In this document: positions 24,226 to 33,800 of the stretch, one piece after another
Numbering within the stretch: the stretch's first letter is position 1
How the letters are laid out: each line of letters opens with the position of its first letter
Assembly (NCBI RefSeq): GCF_015210005.1
Contig: NZ_MU158698.1
Span: 1,695,611 to 1,759,610 of the forward strand
Reading direction: 5' to 3'
Source: Sphingobacterium hungaricum
GTDB taxonomy: Bacteria; Bacteroidota; Bacteroidia; Sphingobacteriales; Sphingobacteriaceae
Length of the DNA: 64,000 nucleotides
Program-made: the position numbers and the translations under genes
The notes under the pieces: generated by a model
Told to the model about the DNA's origin: nothing
The model's database searches: none
Seen by the model: only the letters and a program-made list of their open reading frames with translations

Positions 24226-24951
24226 ATGACACAAGCTCTAGAAAAACATATCGGTCGATACTTTAAGGAAAGCGAAAGACTTTCCAAGCAAAAGCTTGTG
24301 GGTTCAATAAAAAAGGATTTTCCATCCTGGTCTGATAACACGATCAATATGTATCTGTCCAAACTAAAAAAAGAGGGGGTTATAAATGCTCCTTCTAGAG
24401 GGATTTATGAGATGGATAGTAACATCCCTTTTCAACCCAATATTTCAAATAATTTAAAGAGAGTATTTTATAAGGTAAAGCGCGAATTTCCTTATATCAA
24501 TTTTTGTATTTGGGATACGGTGTGGCTAAATGATTTTATGCGTCACCAGCCATTTAAACATTATGTTGTTATAGAAGTAGAAAAAGATGCGTCTGAATCT
24601 GTATTTGCTTTTCTAACAGAAACCAATAAAAACGTTTTCTTTAATCCTGATGAGAAGATATTTGACCGTTACATTCATAATCAAGATGAAGTTCTTATCG
24701 TGAAAAATATGTTTTCGGAGTCTCCTTTGATAGAAAAGGGTAAAATTAATGTGCCTGCATTGGAAAAGTTATTGGTGGATATGTTGATTGATACAACACT
24801 TTTTTCGGCACAGCAAAACGAAAAGGATTTTATTATGCGAACTGTAAAGCAGAAATATACTTTAAATGAGCTAAAGATGCGGAGGTATGCCGTCCGAAGA
24901 AATAGAGAAGAAGAAATAGAAAAACTGATAAATATAAGTTTGGCAAAATAA
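24226..24951 (+). CDS. AbiEi-like antitoxin / DUF6577-type regulator
   Basis: 241 residues from the ATG at 24226 (a TTG at 24217 is the alternative). The N-terminus (about 1-70) is a winged helix (LSKQKLVGSIKKDFPSWSDNTINMYLSKLKKEGVINAPSRGIYEM), like the AbiEi DNA-binding domain. The middle resembles the AbiEi antitoxin domain (INFCIWDTVWLNDFMRHQPFKHYVVIEVEKD), and a charged helical tail follows. It precedes a nucleotidyltransferase toxin gene by 28 bp and is preceded by a perfect palindrome, as expected of a self-repressing type IV antitoxin. Confidence 0.82.
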   Translation: MTQALEKHIGRYFKESERLSKQKLVGSIKKDFPSWSDNTINMYLSKLKKEGVINAPSRGIYEMDSNIPFQPNISNNLKRVFYKVKREFPYINFCIWDTVWLNDFMRHQPFKHYVVIEVEKDASESVFAFLTETNKNVFFNPDEKIFDRYIHNQDEVLIVKNMFSESPLIEKGKINVPALEKLLVDMLIDTTLFSAQQNEKDFIMRTVKQKYTLNELKMRRYAVRRNREEEIEKLINISLAK

Positions 24952-24979
24952 GTTTATTTATGCCAATATTATACAATCT

Positions 24980-26014
24980 ATGATAGACACAAAATCATAT
25001 ACAGTAGAGTGGGTTGTCGACTTGCGAAATAGGTTGGGAAAACGTATTGATCCAAAACTGATTGAAAAGGTAATATTTGCTTTGACACTTTTAGAGCAAA
25101 TGCAATTGAATCATCTGAACTTTGTGTTTAAAGGCGGAACAGCTCTACTTTTAGCAACGGAAACACCTAAACGATTTTCGATAGATATTGACATTATTAC
25201 AGAAGAACCGGAAGATAAAATCAAGAATATTTTAGAAAAGATTAGCCAATTAGAAATGTTTATCCGTTGGGAAGATGACAACGACCGAAAGCATTCGCCT
25301 GATATACCTATCGGACATTTCAAAATGTTTTACAAAAGTGTGGTTGATGGTAACGAAGAACCGATACTATTGGATTTATTGTACACGCTCAATCCATATA
25401 CTGAAACAAAAGAATATCCAATAAATCATAGCTGGTTAGCCACTTCGGGGAAAGATACGATAGTTGTATTGCCAACGTTTGAGGCTATTTTGGGAGATAA
25501 ACTAACGGCTTTTTCCCCAAAAACCACAGGCATATTGTATTCAAAAAATCGTCCTGTCGAAATCATTAAACAGTTGTATGATATTGGTTTTTTGTTTGAC
25601 CAAATAACTGACCTCAAAGTAGTAAAAGAAAGTTATTTGAGAGTAGTACAGGAAGAAATCGGCTATCGAAAATTAAATATGGATGCTGACGATGTCCTAA
25701 AAGACACTTGGCTGGCTTGCTATACGTTGGCGGAAAGAGATACAAAATCTGATGAGTTCAAACACCTACAATTAGGCATTAAGAATTTCACGAATTTCAT
25801 TATCGACCGATTTTCAATAGAAGAAGCCATAACAGCGTCAGCTAAAGTTGCCTATCTGACTTCATTATTGAATAAAGAAAATCACGAAATTGAACGTTTT
25901 AAAAATCCTTTGGAAATTAAAGATTGGTTGATTGAAGACCAATCCTACAATAAATTAAACAAATTAAAAAAGACCAATCCGGAAGCGTTCTTCTATTGGT
26001 ATAAGATTATGTGA
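24980..26014 (+). CDS. AbiEii/AbiGii-family nucleotidyltransferase toxin
   Basis: 344-residue toxin of the type IV toxin-antitoxin family. The nucleotidyltransferase motif is FKGGTALLLATETPKRFSIDIDII, with GGT at 52-54 and the metal-binding pair Asp69/Asp71; a third acidic residue is in EPILLDLLYTLNPY, and VLPTFEAILGDKLTAFSPKTTG is the conserved helix that carries the essential Lys. Known AbiEii/MenT toxins transfer nucleotides onto tRNA acceptor ends and stop growth; the target here is unknown. The catalytic residues look intact. The gene lies outside the tRNA-Arg element but next to its end. Confidence 0.88.
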   Translation: MIDTKSYTVEWVVDLRNRLGKRIDPKLIEKVIFALTLLEQMQLNHLNFVFKGGTALLLATETPKRFSIDIDIITEEPEDKIKNILEKISQLEMFIRWEDDNDRKHSPDIPIGHFKMFYKSVVDGNEEPILLDLLYTLNPYTETKEYPINHSWLATSGKDTIVVLPTFEAILGDKLTAFSPKTTGILYSKNRPVEIIKQLYDIGFLFDQITDLKVVKESYLRVVQEEIGYRKLNMDADDVLKDTWLACYTLAERDTKSDEFKHLQLGIKNFTNFIIDRFSIEEAITASAKVAYLTSLLNKENHEIERFKNPLEIKDWLIEDQSYNKLNKLKKTNPEAFFYWYKIM

Positions 26015-26060
26015 CAAATGGAATGAGACTTAATAAAACCGATAGTCAAAAAATCTTCAA

Positions 26061-26094
26061 AAAAAATGCGACACCACCACAGTATCGCATTTTT
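26061..26094. terminator. bidirectional terminator
   Basis: AAAAAATGCGA pairs with TCGCATTTTT around a 13-nt loop, with A-run and T-run on the two sides. It serves the toxin gene (plus) and the DJ-1-like gene (minus). Confidence 0.8.
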
Positions 26095-26114
26095 CAATTA
26101 TTAAAATAAATTTC

Positions 26115-26654
26115 CTAACTCCCCTTTTCGATTGCCTCAACTAGCGTCTTGCTAAAAATCTCCAAATCATCCGGATTTCGGCTGGTAATTAGATTTCCAT
26201 CAACAACGACGGGTTCGTCGACCCAAGTTGCTCCTGCATTTTCGACATCAGTTTTAATCGATGTATAGGAGGTCATTTTCTTGCCGCTAACGACTTTTGC
26301 TTCCACTAAAGACCATGGCGCATGGCAGATTGCGGCGACAGGCTTTGAACTTTCGACGAATGCTTTGATAAAATCCAGCGCCGCTTTGTTTAGGCGCAAT
26401 TTATCAGGGTTAATCACGCCGCCCGGAAGAAGCAATGCATCGTAGTCCGAAGCCTTAGCTTCGTCTAATTTTACGTCAACTTCATATGCTTTTCCCCAAT
26501 CTGTAAAATCCCAAGATTTTATTTTTCCTGATTCAGGAGAAATAATAAAGGTTTCTCCGCCGGCATCTTCGATTGCTTTTTGAGGTTTTGTCAATTCAAC
26601 TTCTTCAAATCCTTCTTCTGTTAAGATGGCTACTTTTTTTCCATGTAAACTCAT
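26115..26654 (-). CDS. DJ-1/PfpI-family protein (class I glutamine amidotransferase-like)
   Basis: Cytosolic protein of 179 residues. The nucleophile elbow is PVAAICHAPWSLVEA, with the conserved Cys followed by His; ILTEEGFEEVELTKPQKAIEDAGGE is the N-terminal PfpI motif and YDALLLPGGVINPDKLR the conserved strand-loop. Members are general stress proteins with deglycase or chaperone-like activity (YhbO/PfpI, Gsp18). The length is typical. It is monocistronic between a terminator and a 214-bp gap, in which a small dyad GAATACC/GGTATTC is found at 26781-26798. Confidence 0.9.
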   Translation of the reverse strand: MSLHGKKVAILTEEGFEEVELTKPQKAIEDAGGETFIISPESGKIKSWDFTDWGKAYEVDVKLDEAKASDYDALLLPGGVINPDKLRLNKAALDFIKAFVESSKPVAAICHAPWSLVEAKVVSGKKMTSYTSIKTDVENAGATWVDEPVVVDGNLITSRNPDDLEIFSKTLVEAIEKGS

Positions 26655-26868
26655 ACTACTTTTTTTTAAATATTAATATGCACTATTGCGATGGATAGTT
26701 GTGTTTTATAGATATAACACTTTAAGAAAAAAATTGTTGTATGAAATAATCGTTATTCATTTCGATTCCGTTGAACGCGGGAATACCTGTTGGTATTCGA
26801 AAATAAAAATCACAAACAGCAAGGGCCATCGTGATAAAATGTATAGATTAGTAGTTTAGTTAGATTAT

Positions 26869-27339
26869 ATGAAAAATTGGATATTCATACTTTTGTTTTG
26901 TGCGGTAGTCTCCAACAGTTATGGGCAATCGGATTATCTGCCACAAGGAAAATCGGTTATTTGGGGTCCATCCGTTGGTTACCAATACCAAAGCGGCAAT
27001 TTTGTGAAAGTTTCCGGATGGGGATTGTTCGCTCCGAATGAATCTCAATACATGAAGGTCGATTTGGGCGCAAATTTTACGTGGATGCAAAATCAGACCA
27101 CCGTTGTTCCTGAACTGGGATTAACCTATTATTTAAGCACAGCCTTATTATTTCCGTTTGTTAAGGCAGAGGCAAATTTATACACCGTTACACCAAAAGT
27201 GGGCATTAGCCTATTATCAATAGTAGATTTTGCAGTGGGTTATGGCTTCGATGTGCAGACGAAAAGCAACTTTAAAGAATTAAAAGGAATCACAGGTTCG
27301 GTTTCTGTGAATATTCCATTAAATTTTTATTTGAAATAA
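26869..27339 (+). CDS. small secreted beta-barrel-like protein
   Basis: Hypothetical exported protein of 156 residues. A signal peptide covers about 1-20 (CAVVSNSYGQ). The mature part is a series of short amphipathic strands (SVIWGPSVGYQYQSGNFVKVSGWGLF, KVDLGANFTWMQNQ, VVPELGLTYYLST, FAVGYGFDVQTKSN) that would make an eight-strand outer-membrane barrel, ending IPLNFYLK. No family name comes to mind. It is flanked by long non-coding gaps, so it is likely transcribed alone. Confidence 0.75.
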   Translation: MKNWIFILLFCAVVSNSYGQSDYLPQGKSVIWGPSVGYQYQSGNFVKVSGWGLFAPNESQYMKVDLGANFTWMQNQTTVVPELGLTYYLSTALLFPFVKAEANLYTVTPKVGISLLSIVDFAVGYGFDVQTKSNFKELKGITGSVSVNIPLNFYLK

Positions 27340-27677
27340 ATTATTATGCTTAACTTCATGATACAGACGGTTGCATCCTGTTAACAATCTGGATACATTA
27401 AGTTAAAATGGGCTTAAATGTCTAGTTAGTGTAACAATAGCCAACCGGCTTCAACGAAAAACATTAAATATTTGAATTTCAGTTAAATAATAGTAGATTT
27501 GCAAATCTTTTAAGAATTTTATAGCTCACTAAATTATTAATTAGTTGAATTATAATTGATTGATGTAGGAAAAATTACAAAATATATTTTAAAACATCAT
27601 TTTAAAAAGATACTTTTGCATCCCCAAATGTAATGCATTATGGGGTTGAACAATAAATAATTACAGTAAAAATTATT
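27340..27677. other. intergenic region with HU promoter and leader
   Basis: AT-rich, no reading frame I trust. TACTTTTG at 27611-27618 matches the -7 element TAnnTTTG, with TTTA 19 bp before it. The leader then has CCCCA (27622-27626) able to pair with TGGGG (27640-27644) around an AATGCATT palindrome. Confidence 0.5.
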
Positions 27678-27968
27678 ATGACTAAAGCGGAAATTATTGC
27701 AGAAATCTCTAACAAAACTGGTTTAGAGAAGGTAGACGTCCAAGAAACAGTTGAAGCATTCTTCAAAGTAGTAAAAAATGCCATGATTGGTGGTGAAAAC
27801 GTGTATGTGAGAGGCTTTGGTAGCTTCGTGGTTAAAAAGAGAGCTGAAAAAACTGCACGTAACATCTCTAAAAATACGGCGATTATTATCCCTGAGCACT
27901 ATGTTCCTAGCTTCAAACCAGCGAAGGTTTTTGTAGAGAAAGTAAAAGTAGGTAATAACAAAAAATAA
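27678..27968 (+). CDS. HU-family DNA-binding protein
   Basis: Nucleoid protein of 96 residues that binds and bends DNA as a dimer. The start MTKAEIIAEISNKTGLEKVDVQETVEAFF and the arm region YVRGFGSFVVKKRAEKTARNISKNTAI followed by PEHYVPSFKPAK are the HU/IHF signature; in Bacteroidota the arm commonly has this IIIPEH form. A -7 promoter element is 60 bp upstream. The TPR gene begins 8 bp downstream and probably shares the mRNA. Confidence 0.95.
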   Translation: MTKAEIIAEISNKTGLEKVDVQETVEAFFKVVKNAMIGGENVYVRGFGSFVVKKRAEKTARNISKNTAIIIPEHYVPSFKPAKVFVEKVKVGNNKK

Positions 27969-27976
27969 CATCTTCA

Positions 27977-28813
27977 ATGCTTAATTCCAAACAAATACTA
28001 GTTATTGTGCTGATTCTCGCTCTTATGGGTGTATTATTGGCGCGTCCTATATCAGGTTTGGTAAGTGAAGATAAGGGTGCAAATTCTTCCTCATCGGTCG
28101 AAAATGCCTCAATCTATAATCTGGAAAATGTCTCCGACATTGCGAAGCAAGGATTAAATTCAAAGATTTCTAGCGAAATCGCTGCGTTGGAAAACAAAAT
28201 TGCTTCTGCTGAAGGTGACGAGAAAGTGGAATTGTTACAGCAATTGGCAAATAAATGGGACGATGTCGCTAAATATGCTCCGCAAGGATTTATATATCAA
28301 GAAATGGCGACCATCAATCCAAAATTTGACTATTGGTTGAAATCAGGGAATGCATATCGTTCTGCATATGCGAATCTGCAAGATACAGTCATGGTAAGGG
28401 AGTTAACACAATTTGCAATCAATTCTTACGAGAAAGCGATTGCATTGGATGAAAACAACTTGGATGCGAAAATGGGCTTAGGCGCTGCGATGGTTACGGG
28501 AACAAATAATCCAATGGCCGGAATCGCATTGCTTAGAGAAGTTGTCGCAGCCGAACCAAAGAATGTAGAAGCAAATAAAACTTTAGGTTTGTTTTCATTG
28601 CAATCCAAACAATTTGATAAGGCTATCGAGCGTTTTCAAACGGTTATTGAAGTGAAACCAGATGCTGAAGCTTATTTTTATTTAGCAACAGCTTATCAAA
28701 ACATCGGTTTGAAAAGCGAAGCTATTGCCTCCTTTCAACAAAGTAAAGCGCTTGCCGCAGACCCTACTTTGTCTCAGTACATCGACAGCCAGATTAAAGA
28801 ATTAAGCAAGTAA
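27977..28813 (+). CDS. membrane-anchored TPR protein
   Basis: 278 residues. One N-terminal membrane helix (ILVIVLILALMGVLLARPISGLV) anchors it, followed by a Ser/Asn-rich linker and at least three tetratricopeptide repeats in the second half (NSYEKAIALDENNLDAKMGLG, ALLREVVAAEPKNVEANKTLG, DKAIERFQTVIEVKPDAEAYFYLATAYQNIG). The repeats suggest a scaffold facing the periplasm. It sits between HU and the 29-residue basic protein, an order that I believe is common in this group. Its partners are unknown. Confidence 0.85.
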   Translation: MLNSKQILVIVLILALMGVLLARPISGLVSEDKGANSSSSVENASIYNLENVSDIAKQGLNSKISSEIAALENKIASAEGDEKVELLQQLANKWDDVAKYAPQGFIYQEMATINPKFDYWLKSGNAYRSAYANLQDTVMVRELTQFAINSYEKAIALDENNLDAKMGLGAAMVTGTNNPMAGIALLREVVAAEPKNVEANKTLGLFSLQSKQFDKAIERFQTVIEVKPDAEAYFYLATAYQNIGLKSEAIASFQQSKALAADPTLSQYIDSQIKELSK

Positions 28814-28853
28814 TTCACAAATTATTTTATAATCATTTAAAAAAATTAAAGCT

Positions 28854-28943
28854 ATGCCAAGCGGAAAAAAAAGAAAAAGACACAAAATGGCTACTCACAA
28901 ACGTAAAAAACGTTTAAGAAAAAATAGACATAAGAAAAAATAG
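28854..28943 (+). CDS. 29-residue highly basic protein, COX24/AURKAIP1-like
   Basis: Very short gene of 29 codons with about two thirds Lys/Arg/His: it starts MPSGKKRKRHKMATHKRKKR and ends NRHKKK. The MATHKRKKRLRKNRHK pattern is that of the COX24/AURKAIP1 domain, seen in mitochondrial ribosome-associated proteins and in tiny Bacteroidota proteins. A ribosomal role is likely from the family and the composition, though not shown here. The start ATG is 40 bp after the TPR gene, and a terminator follows 40 bp downstream. Confidence 0.85.
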   Translation: MPSGKKRKRHKMATHKRKKRLRKNRHKKK

Positions 28944-28983
28944 TTTCTTATGAAGTTTGACAAGATGTAATCTTGAAAAACAC

Positions 28984-29030
28984 CATACAATCTATGGGAA
29001 CAAGTTTGGTACCATGGATTGTATTTTTTC
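28984..29030 (+). terminator. terminator after the HU/TPR/small basic protein genes
   Basis: ATACAATC-TATGG pairs with CCATGGATTGTAT across a 14-nt loop and is followed by a T-run. It ends the transcript before the RNase E/G promoter (TAATTTTG at 29063-29070). Confidence 0.75.
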
Positions 29031-29107
29031 ATTAAATGGGTTTTATGTTTCATTGGACAACATAATTTTGCAAAGCAATTTTGTAAAAGTCCATAATTAT
29101 GTAGCTG

Positions 29108-30661
29108 TTGGTAAAGGAATTAATTATCGATTCAACTCCTGATAAAGGAGTCACTATTGCTTTACTACAGGACAAGCAACTTGTAGAACTAAACACAGAA
29201 CAGGTTGGAAATAATTTTTCTGTCGGAGATATTTATCTCGGCAAAATCAAGAAAATTATGCCCGGCTTAAATGCAGCATTCGTAGATGTAGGTTACGAAA
29301 AAGATGCATTTCTTCACTATTTAGACCTTGGACCGCAGGTTCAATCCTTGTTGCAGTATACACGTCTAGTAAAGAACGGCAGTTATCAAGAGAAGCTGCT
29401 CAATAGTTTTAAATTAGAAAAGGACATCGATAAAGCAGGTAAAATTTCGGATATCTTGACCCGAAACATGCTTTTGCCAGTACAGATTGCGAAAGAACCG
29501 ATATCAACAAAAGGACCGAGATTAAGCTCGGATTTATCTATTGCTGGACGGTTTATTGTATTGGTTCCATTTTCTAGCAGTATTTCCATATCCAAAAGAA
29601 TTAAGGGAAGCGCGGAACGTTCGAGACTTAAAAAAATAGTAGAAAGCATTAAGCCTACTAATTTTGGAGTAATCATCCGTACCGTGTCCGAAGGAAAAGG
29701 AGTTGAAGAACTTCAAAAGGACATGCTCGACTTAGTTTCAAAGTGGGAAATATTTACCAAACGCCTTAAAAGTGCCGAACCTCCTCAAAAGGTATTGGGA
29801 GAAATGGATAGAGCTTCTACCATTCTTCGCGATATCCTGACCGATGAGTTCACACACATATATGTCAATGATTCTACGATTTATGAAGAAACAAAATCGT
29901 ATGTTCAGGAAATCTCTCCGGATTTAGAGAAAATTGTCAAGCTGTATAAGCACAAAGAGCCAATTTTTGACCATTACGGAGTAGAGAAACAAATTAAGGC
30001 GTCATTTGGCAAGACGGTCAATTTACAAGGTGGCGCATACCTAGTAATTGAGCACACAGAAGCTTTACACGTTATCGATGTAAACAGTGGCAACCGGATT
30101 GCGAGCAAAGAAAATCAAGAAGATAATGCGTTGCTTGTTAATAAAGAAGCAGCAAAAGAAATTGCAAGACAATTGCGATTGAGAGATATGGGCGGAATTG
30201 TGGTGGTCGATTTTATCGATATGCACAAACCAACCAATCGGAAAGAATTATTTGGGTATTTGCGTGAATGCATGGCCGACGACCGCGCTCGTCACACCAT
30301 TCTCCCACCGAGTAAATTTGGATTAGTTCAAATCACTCGACAACGCGTAAGGCCAGAAATGAGCGTAGTGACAAATGAAAAATGTCCAGCTTGTGGAGGT
30401 ACTGGAGAAATCCGTTCTAGCATCGTATTGTTAGATGACATTGAGAATAACTTAAGTTTTATTCTTCAAGAACAAAACGAAAAGGGAATCACATTATCGG
30501 TTCATCCTTACATCGAAGCCTACATCAAATCGGGTTTTGTTTCGAGACGAGTAAAATGGTTTTTTAAATTTGGTAAATGGATTAAGATTACATCCAACTC
30601 CAGTTATCATTTAACAGAATTTCGTTTCTTCAACGCCAAAGAAGAAGAAATTAAATTGTAA
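29108..30661 (+). CDS. rng: ribonuclease E/G
   Basis: Endoribonuclease for rRNA maturation and mRNA decay. It begins at a TTG codon: MVKELIIDSTPDKGVTIALLQDKQLVEL is the conserved start and no ATG fits. An S1 RNA-binding domain spans about 38-125 (GDIYLGKIKKIMPGLNAAFVDVGYEKDAFLH). The catalytic Asps are in ALHVIDVNSGNR (about 325) and IVVVDFIDM (about 368), and CPACGGTG is the zinc-link motif that joins subunits. The length of 517 residues corresponds to the G-type enzyme without the RNase E scaffold tail. A terminator follows. Confidence 0.94.
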   Translation: MVKELIIDSTPDKGVTIALLQDKQLVELNTEQVGNNFSVGDIYLGKIKKIMPGLNAAFVDVGYEKDAFLHYLDLGPQVQSLLQYTRLVKNGSYQEKLLNSFKLEKDIDKAGKISDILTRNMLLPVQIAKEPISTKGPRLSSDLSIAGRFIVLVPFSSSISISKRIKGSAERSRLKKIVESIKPTNFGVIIRTVSEGKGVEELQKDMLDLVSKWEIFTKRLKSAEPPQKVLGEMDRASTILRDILTDEFTHIYVNDSTIYEETKSYVQEISPDLEKIVKLYKHKEPIFDHYGVEKQIKASFGKTVNLQGGAYLVIEHTEALHVIDVNSGNRIASKENQEDNALLVNKEAAKEIARQLRLRDMGGIVVVDFIDMHKPTNRKELFGYLRECMADDRARHTILPPSKFGLVQITRQRVRPEMSVVTNEKCPACGGTGEIRSSIVLLDDIENNLSFILQEQNEKGITLSVHPYIEAYIKSGFVSRRVKWFFKFGKWIKITSNSSYHLTEFRFFNAKEEEIKL

Positions 30662-30675
30662 GAAAAATATTAAAG

Positions 30676-30704
30676 AAAGGATAGCTGCCCAGCTATCCTT
30701 TTTT
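30676..30704 (+). terminator. rho-independent terminator after rng
   Basis: AAAGGATAGCT and AGCTATCCTTT arms with a GCCC loop, then a T-run. Confidence 0.9.
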
Positions 30705-30807
30705 CGTAACAGCAAATCCTTTACGACAACTTAATACATAGATAAATTTTCAATAACACTAAGTTAATCTCTCCGATATAGTTTTACATATCTTAATTAA
30801 CTTACAA

Positions 30808-33800
30808 ATGAAATTAGTTGACATCATTAATCGTGGAATTAGGCTAAGTTTTACGATTACAATCCTCTCCATTTTATTTTCACAGCAGGCATCTGCACAA
30901 GGCACACAGGCTTCGATTGTCGGAAATGTTCGCGACGATTCGGGGGCTTCATTGGCCAATGTGACGATTCGGGTGAAAAATGAATCTACAGGTTTTACGA
31001 CTTCGACAGAAACCAATGAAAATGGGCGCTATGATTTTAAGCAATTGCCTTTGGGCGGTCCTTACACGGTAAATGCTTCACATGTTGAAAAAGGAAATAG
31101 CGTCAAAACTGGAATCCAGTTAAATCAAGGCGATGTGTCGCGAGTAGATTTTGTACTTTCAACGACAGCTTATGATATCGATGCGGTAGAAGTGAACGCG
31201 ACTTCATTGAAAAACACAAAAGAATACCTGGGAGCGGCGACTGCAATTTCAGCTCGCGCAATTCAAAAATTGCCGGTAAATGGGCGGAATTTTGCATCGC
31301 TAACGGATTTATCGCCTTTGGCAAGAGGAAGCAGTATTTCTGGTCAATTGGGTTCGTCAACAAACTTCACCATCGACGGAATGAATGCAAAAAATCCAAC
31401 ATCTGCCGGAGCGACAACAAGCAGAAGCGGTGCACCATATTCAATCTCTATGGAGGCTGTCCGCGAATTCAAAGTCGTGACAAATCAATACGATGTCACG
31501 TATGGAAGAAGCGGAGGAGGTACAATCAGCGCGGCGACCAAAGCCGGAACAAATACATTGACAGGTTCTGCTTTTGTCTATGGCCGTGCAAATTGGTTGA
31601 CAAGTCCTTACGATATACGCGGAAATGAATTATTAGGGAGTTATTCGACTTATCAATATGGTTTTTCATTGGGTGGCCCAATCATCAAAGATAAATTGCA
31701 CTTCTTTTTGGTTTGGGATCACCAACAAGATAATCGCTCTTTATTAATCGCCGATATCCGTTCGGAAACTGATGAAGTATTGTACAAAGTAAATCAATCG
31801 ACTTTGGACCAATTCTTATCTATTGCCCGTACTAAATATGGCGTTTCGAACGATGCGCAATTTGGAAATATTCCGAAAAGCCGAAATTCAGATGCGGTAT
31901 TTTTAAGATTGGATTATCAATTGAATGAAGATAATCTATTGACCATTCGAAACAATGCGACTTATGACAATAATCCTCTGGGTTTAGCCGATAACTCGGG
32001 CATAAATTTACTGGAATCGTATGGTAACGACAGAAGTTTCGATAATAGCTTTCTAGCAACTTTAAGAACCTCGATTTCTCCAAGAATTACAAATGAACTG
32101 AAAGTACAGCATTTGTATGTCTATCAAAACAGTACGCAAGGAAGCCAAATAACACAAACCTACATTCCTAGGGCGATTGTTGAAAATGTGGTTTCTGAAA
32201 TTGGAGGAAGCAATTTATCCACATCGATTCAGCTGGGAGGACATCGTTTTGGTCAAGAGAATTTTAGAAACAATGTATTTCAGATTGTCAATAACCTATA
32301 TTACGATACAGATCGGGCAAAATATACTTTCGGGGTGGATCTAATGGCTACGCGTTCTGGATCTGTTTACGGAAGCGAAGTGAATGGCCGTTTTCATTTT
32401 ACATCGTCAACAGGGGTAACAGCAATGGAAGCTTTTGATAACCTTGCGCCTTACCGCTACTACCGCGAAGTTCCGCTGAAAGATGATATCGCTGTGAAAG
32501 GAACAATCGCGAATATTGGTTTGTATGGCCAAATGAAAACATTTTTAACACCGGCTTTAGAAATGACAGCTGGTTTGCGTTTAGATTATGCAGCTTATCC
32601 AAAAGCAGTTTTTAATCAATTGGTTTTTGATGAATTAGGGATCAGGACAGATAATAAACTTCAGTCGTTTATCGTACAGCCGCGTGTTCAATTTACTTGG
32701 GATGTCAACGAAAATCAAACGGATTTCATCAAATTAGGTGGGGGTATTTTTGCGTCAGACATCAACAACTATGTCATGATCAATAACCTGACCTTTGATG
32801 GAACGAACATTGGAACGGTTGATGTGAGCGGAGCAGACGTTCCTACTCCTGATTTTATTTCTTACCGAAATGACATGAGCACAATTCCAACACTCGATAA
32901 TTTGCAATTGCCTTTTATAAATTATACAGGAGAAAATGCTAAGGTGCCGACATTATACAAAGCCAATATTTCGTATACGCACTTCTTCAGCGATAAATTC
33001 AAAGCCAGTCTGACAGGATTTATGTCGTTGGCTAGAAATAATTATACTTATGTCGACCGCAATATGGTGGATGATCCATATTTCACGCTGGCGAACGAAG
33101 GTAACAGAGGTGTTTTTGTGCCTTTGGCAAGTATGCCGAGCAATGGACAGCCAGATTGGAAAGCTGGACGAAAAAGTACACAATTGGGACGCGTCTTAGA
33201 ATTGACCAGCGATGGTAAAGTGAATCAGTTCGCAATTGCTATTGATGGAACATACAACTATTTTAAGGACGGAGAAGCCTCGTTCAGCTATACGTGGAAC
33301 GATACAAAGGACAACACGTCGTTTAATGGAAATGTGGCGAATAGCGCAACGCTTTCACAGCCAGTCGTAGATGATCCGCGCGACTTGAGCGCAATTACCT
33401 ATTCTGATAATCAGTTTCGCCATAAGGTCGTTTTCTTCGGAACCTTGCCCTCATTTTATGGCATAAGTGTTGGTTTCCGATATACAGGAATGGGCGGAAC
33501 TCGCTATACCTTCTATTCTGGAGGAAACACAAATGGAGATTTTGTAACCTCGAACAACGATTTGGCTTATATTTTTGACATAAATGACCCAAATACAGCT
33601 GAAAATATAAAAACAGGTCTGCAAGCTATTTTGGATAATCCAGATGCGAGTCCAAGCATCAAAGATTATATTTTGGAATATCAAGGTGAGATTGCGCAGA
33701 GAAACGGTGGAATAAATGACTTTTATGGTTTGGTGGACCTAAGAATCAGTAAGAAGTTTAATTTTTACAAAACACATGGCGTAGAAATTTCTGCCGAAAT

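Noticed and set aside
26781..26798. GAATACC/GGTATTC dyad as an operator or terminator
   Set aside because: It is 7 bp per arm with no T-run and no clear position relative to either gene.
28957..29142. 61-codon plus-strand frame before RNase E/G
   Set aside because: It covers a terminator hairpin and the rng promoter and overlaps the rng start.
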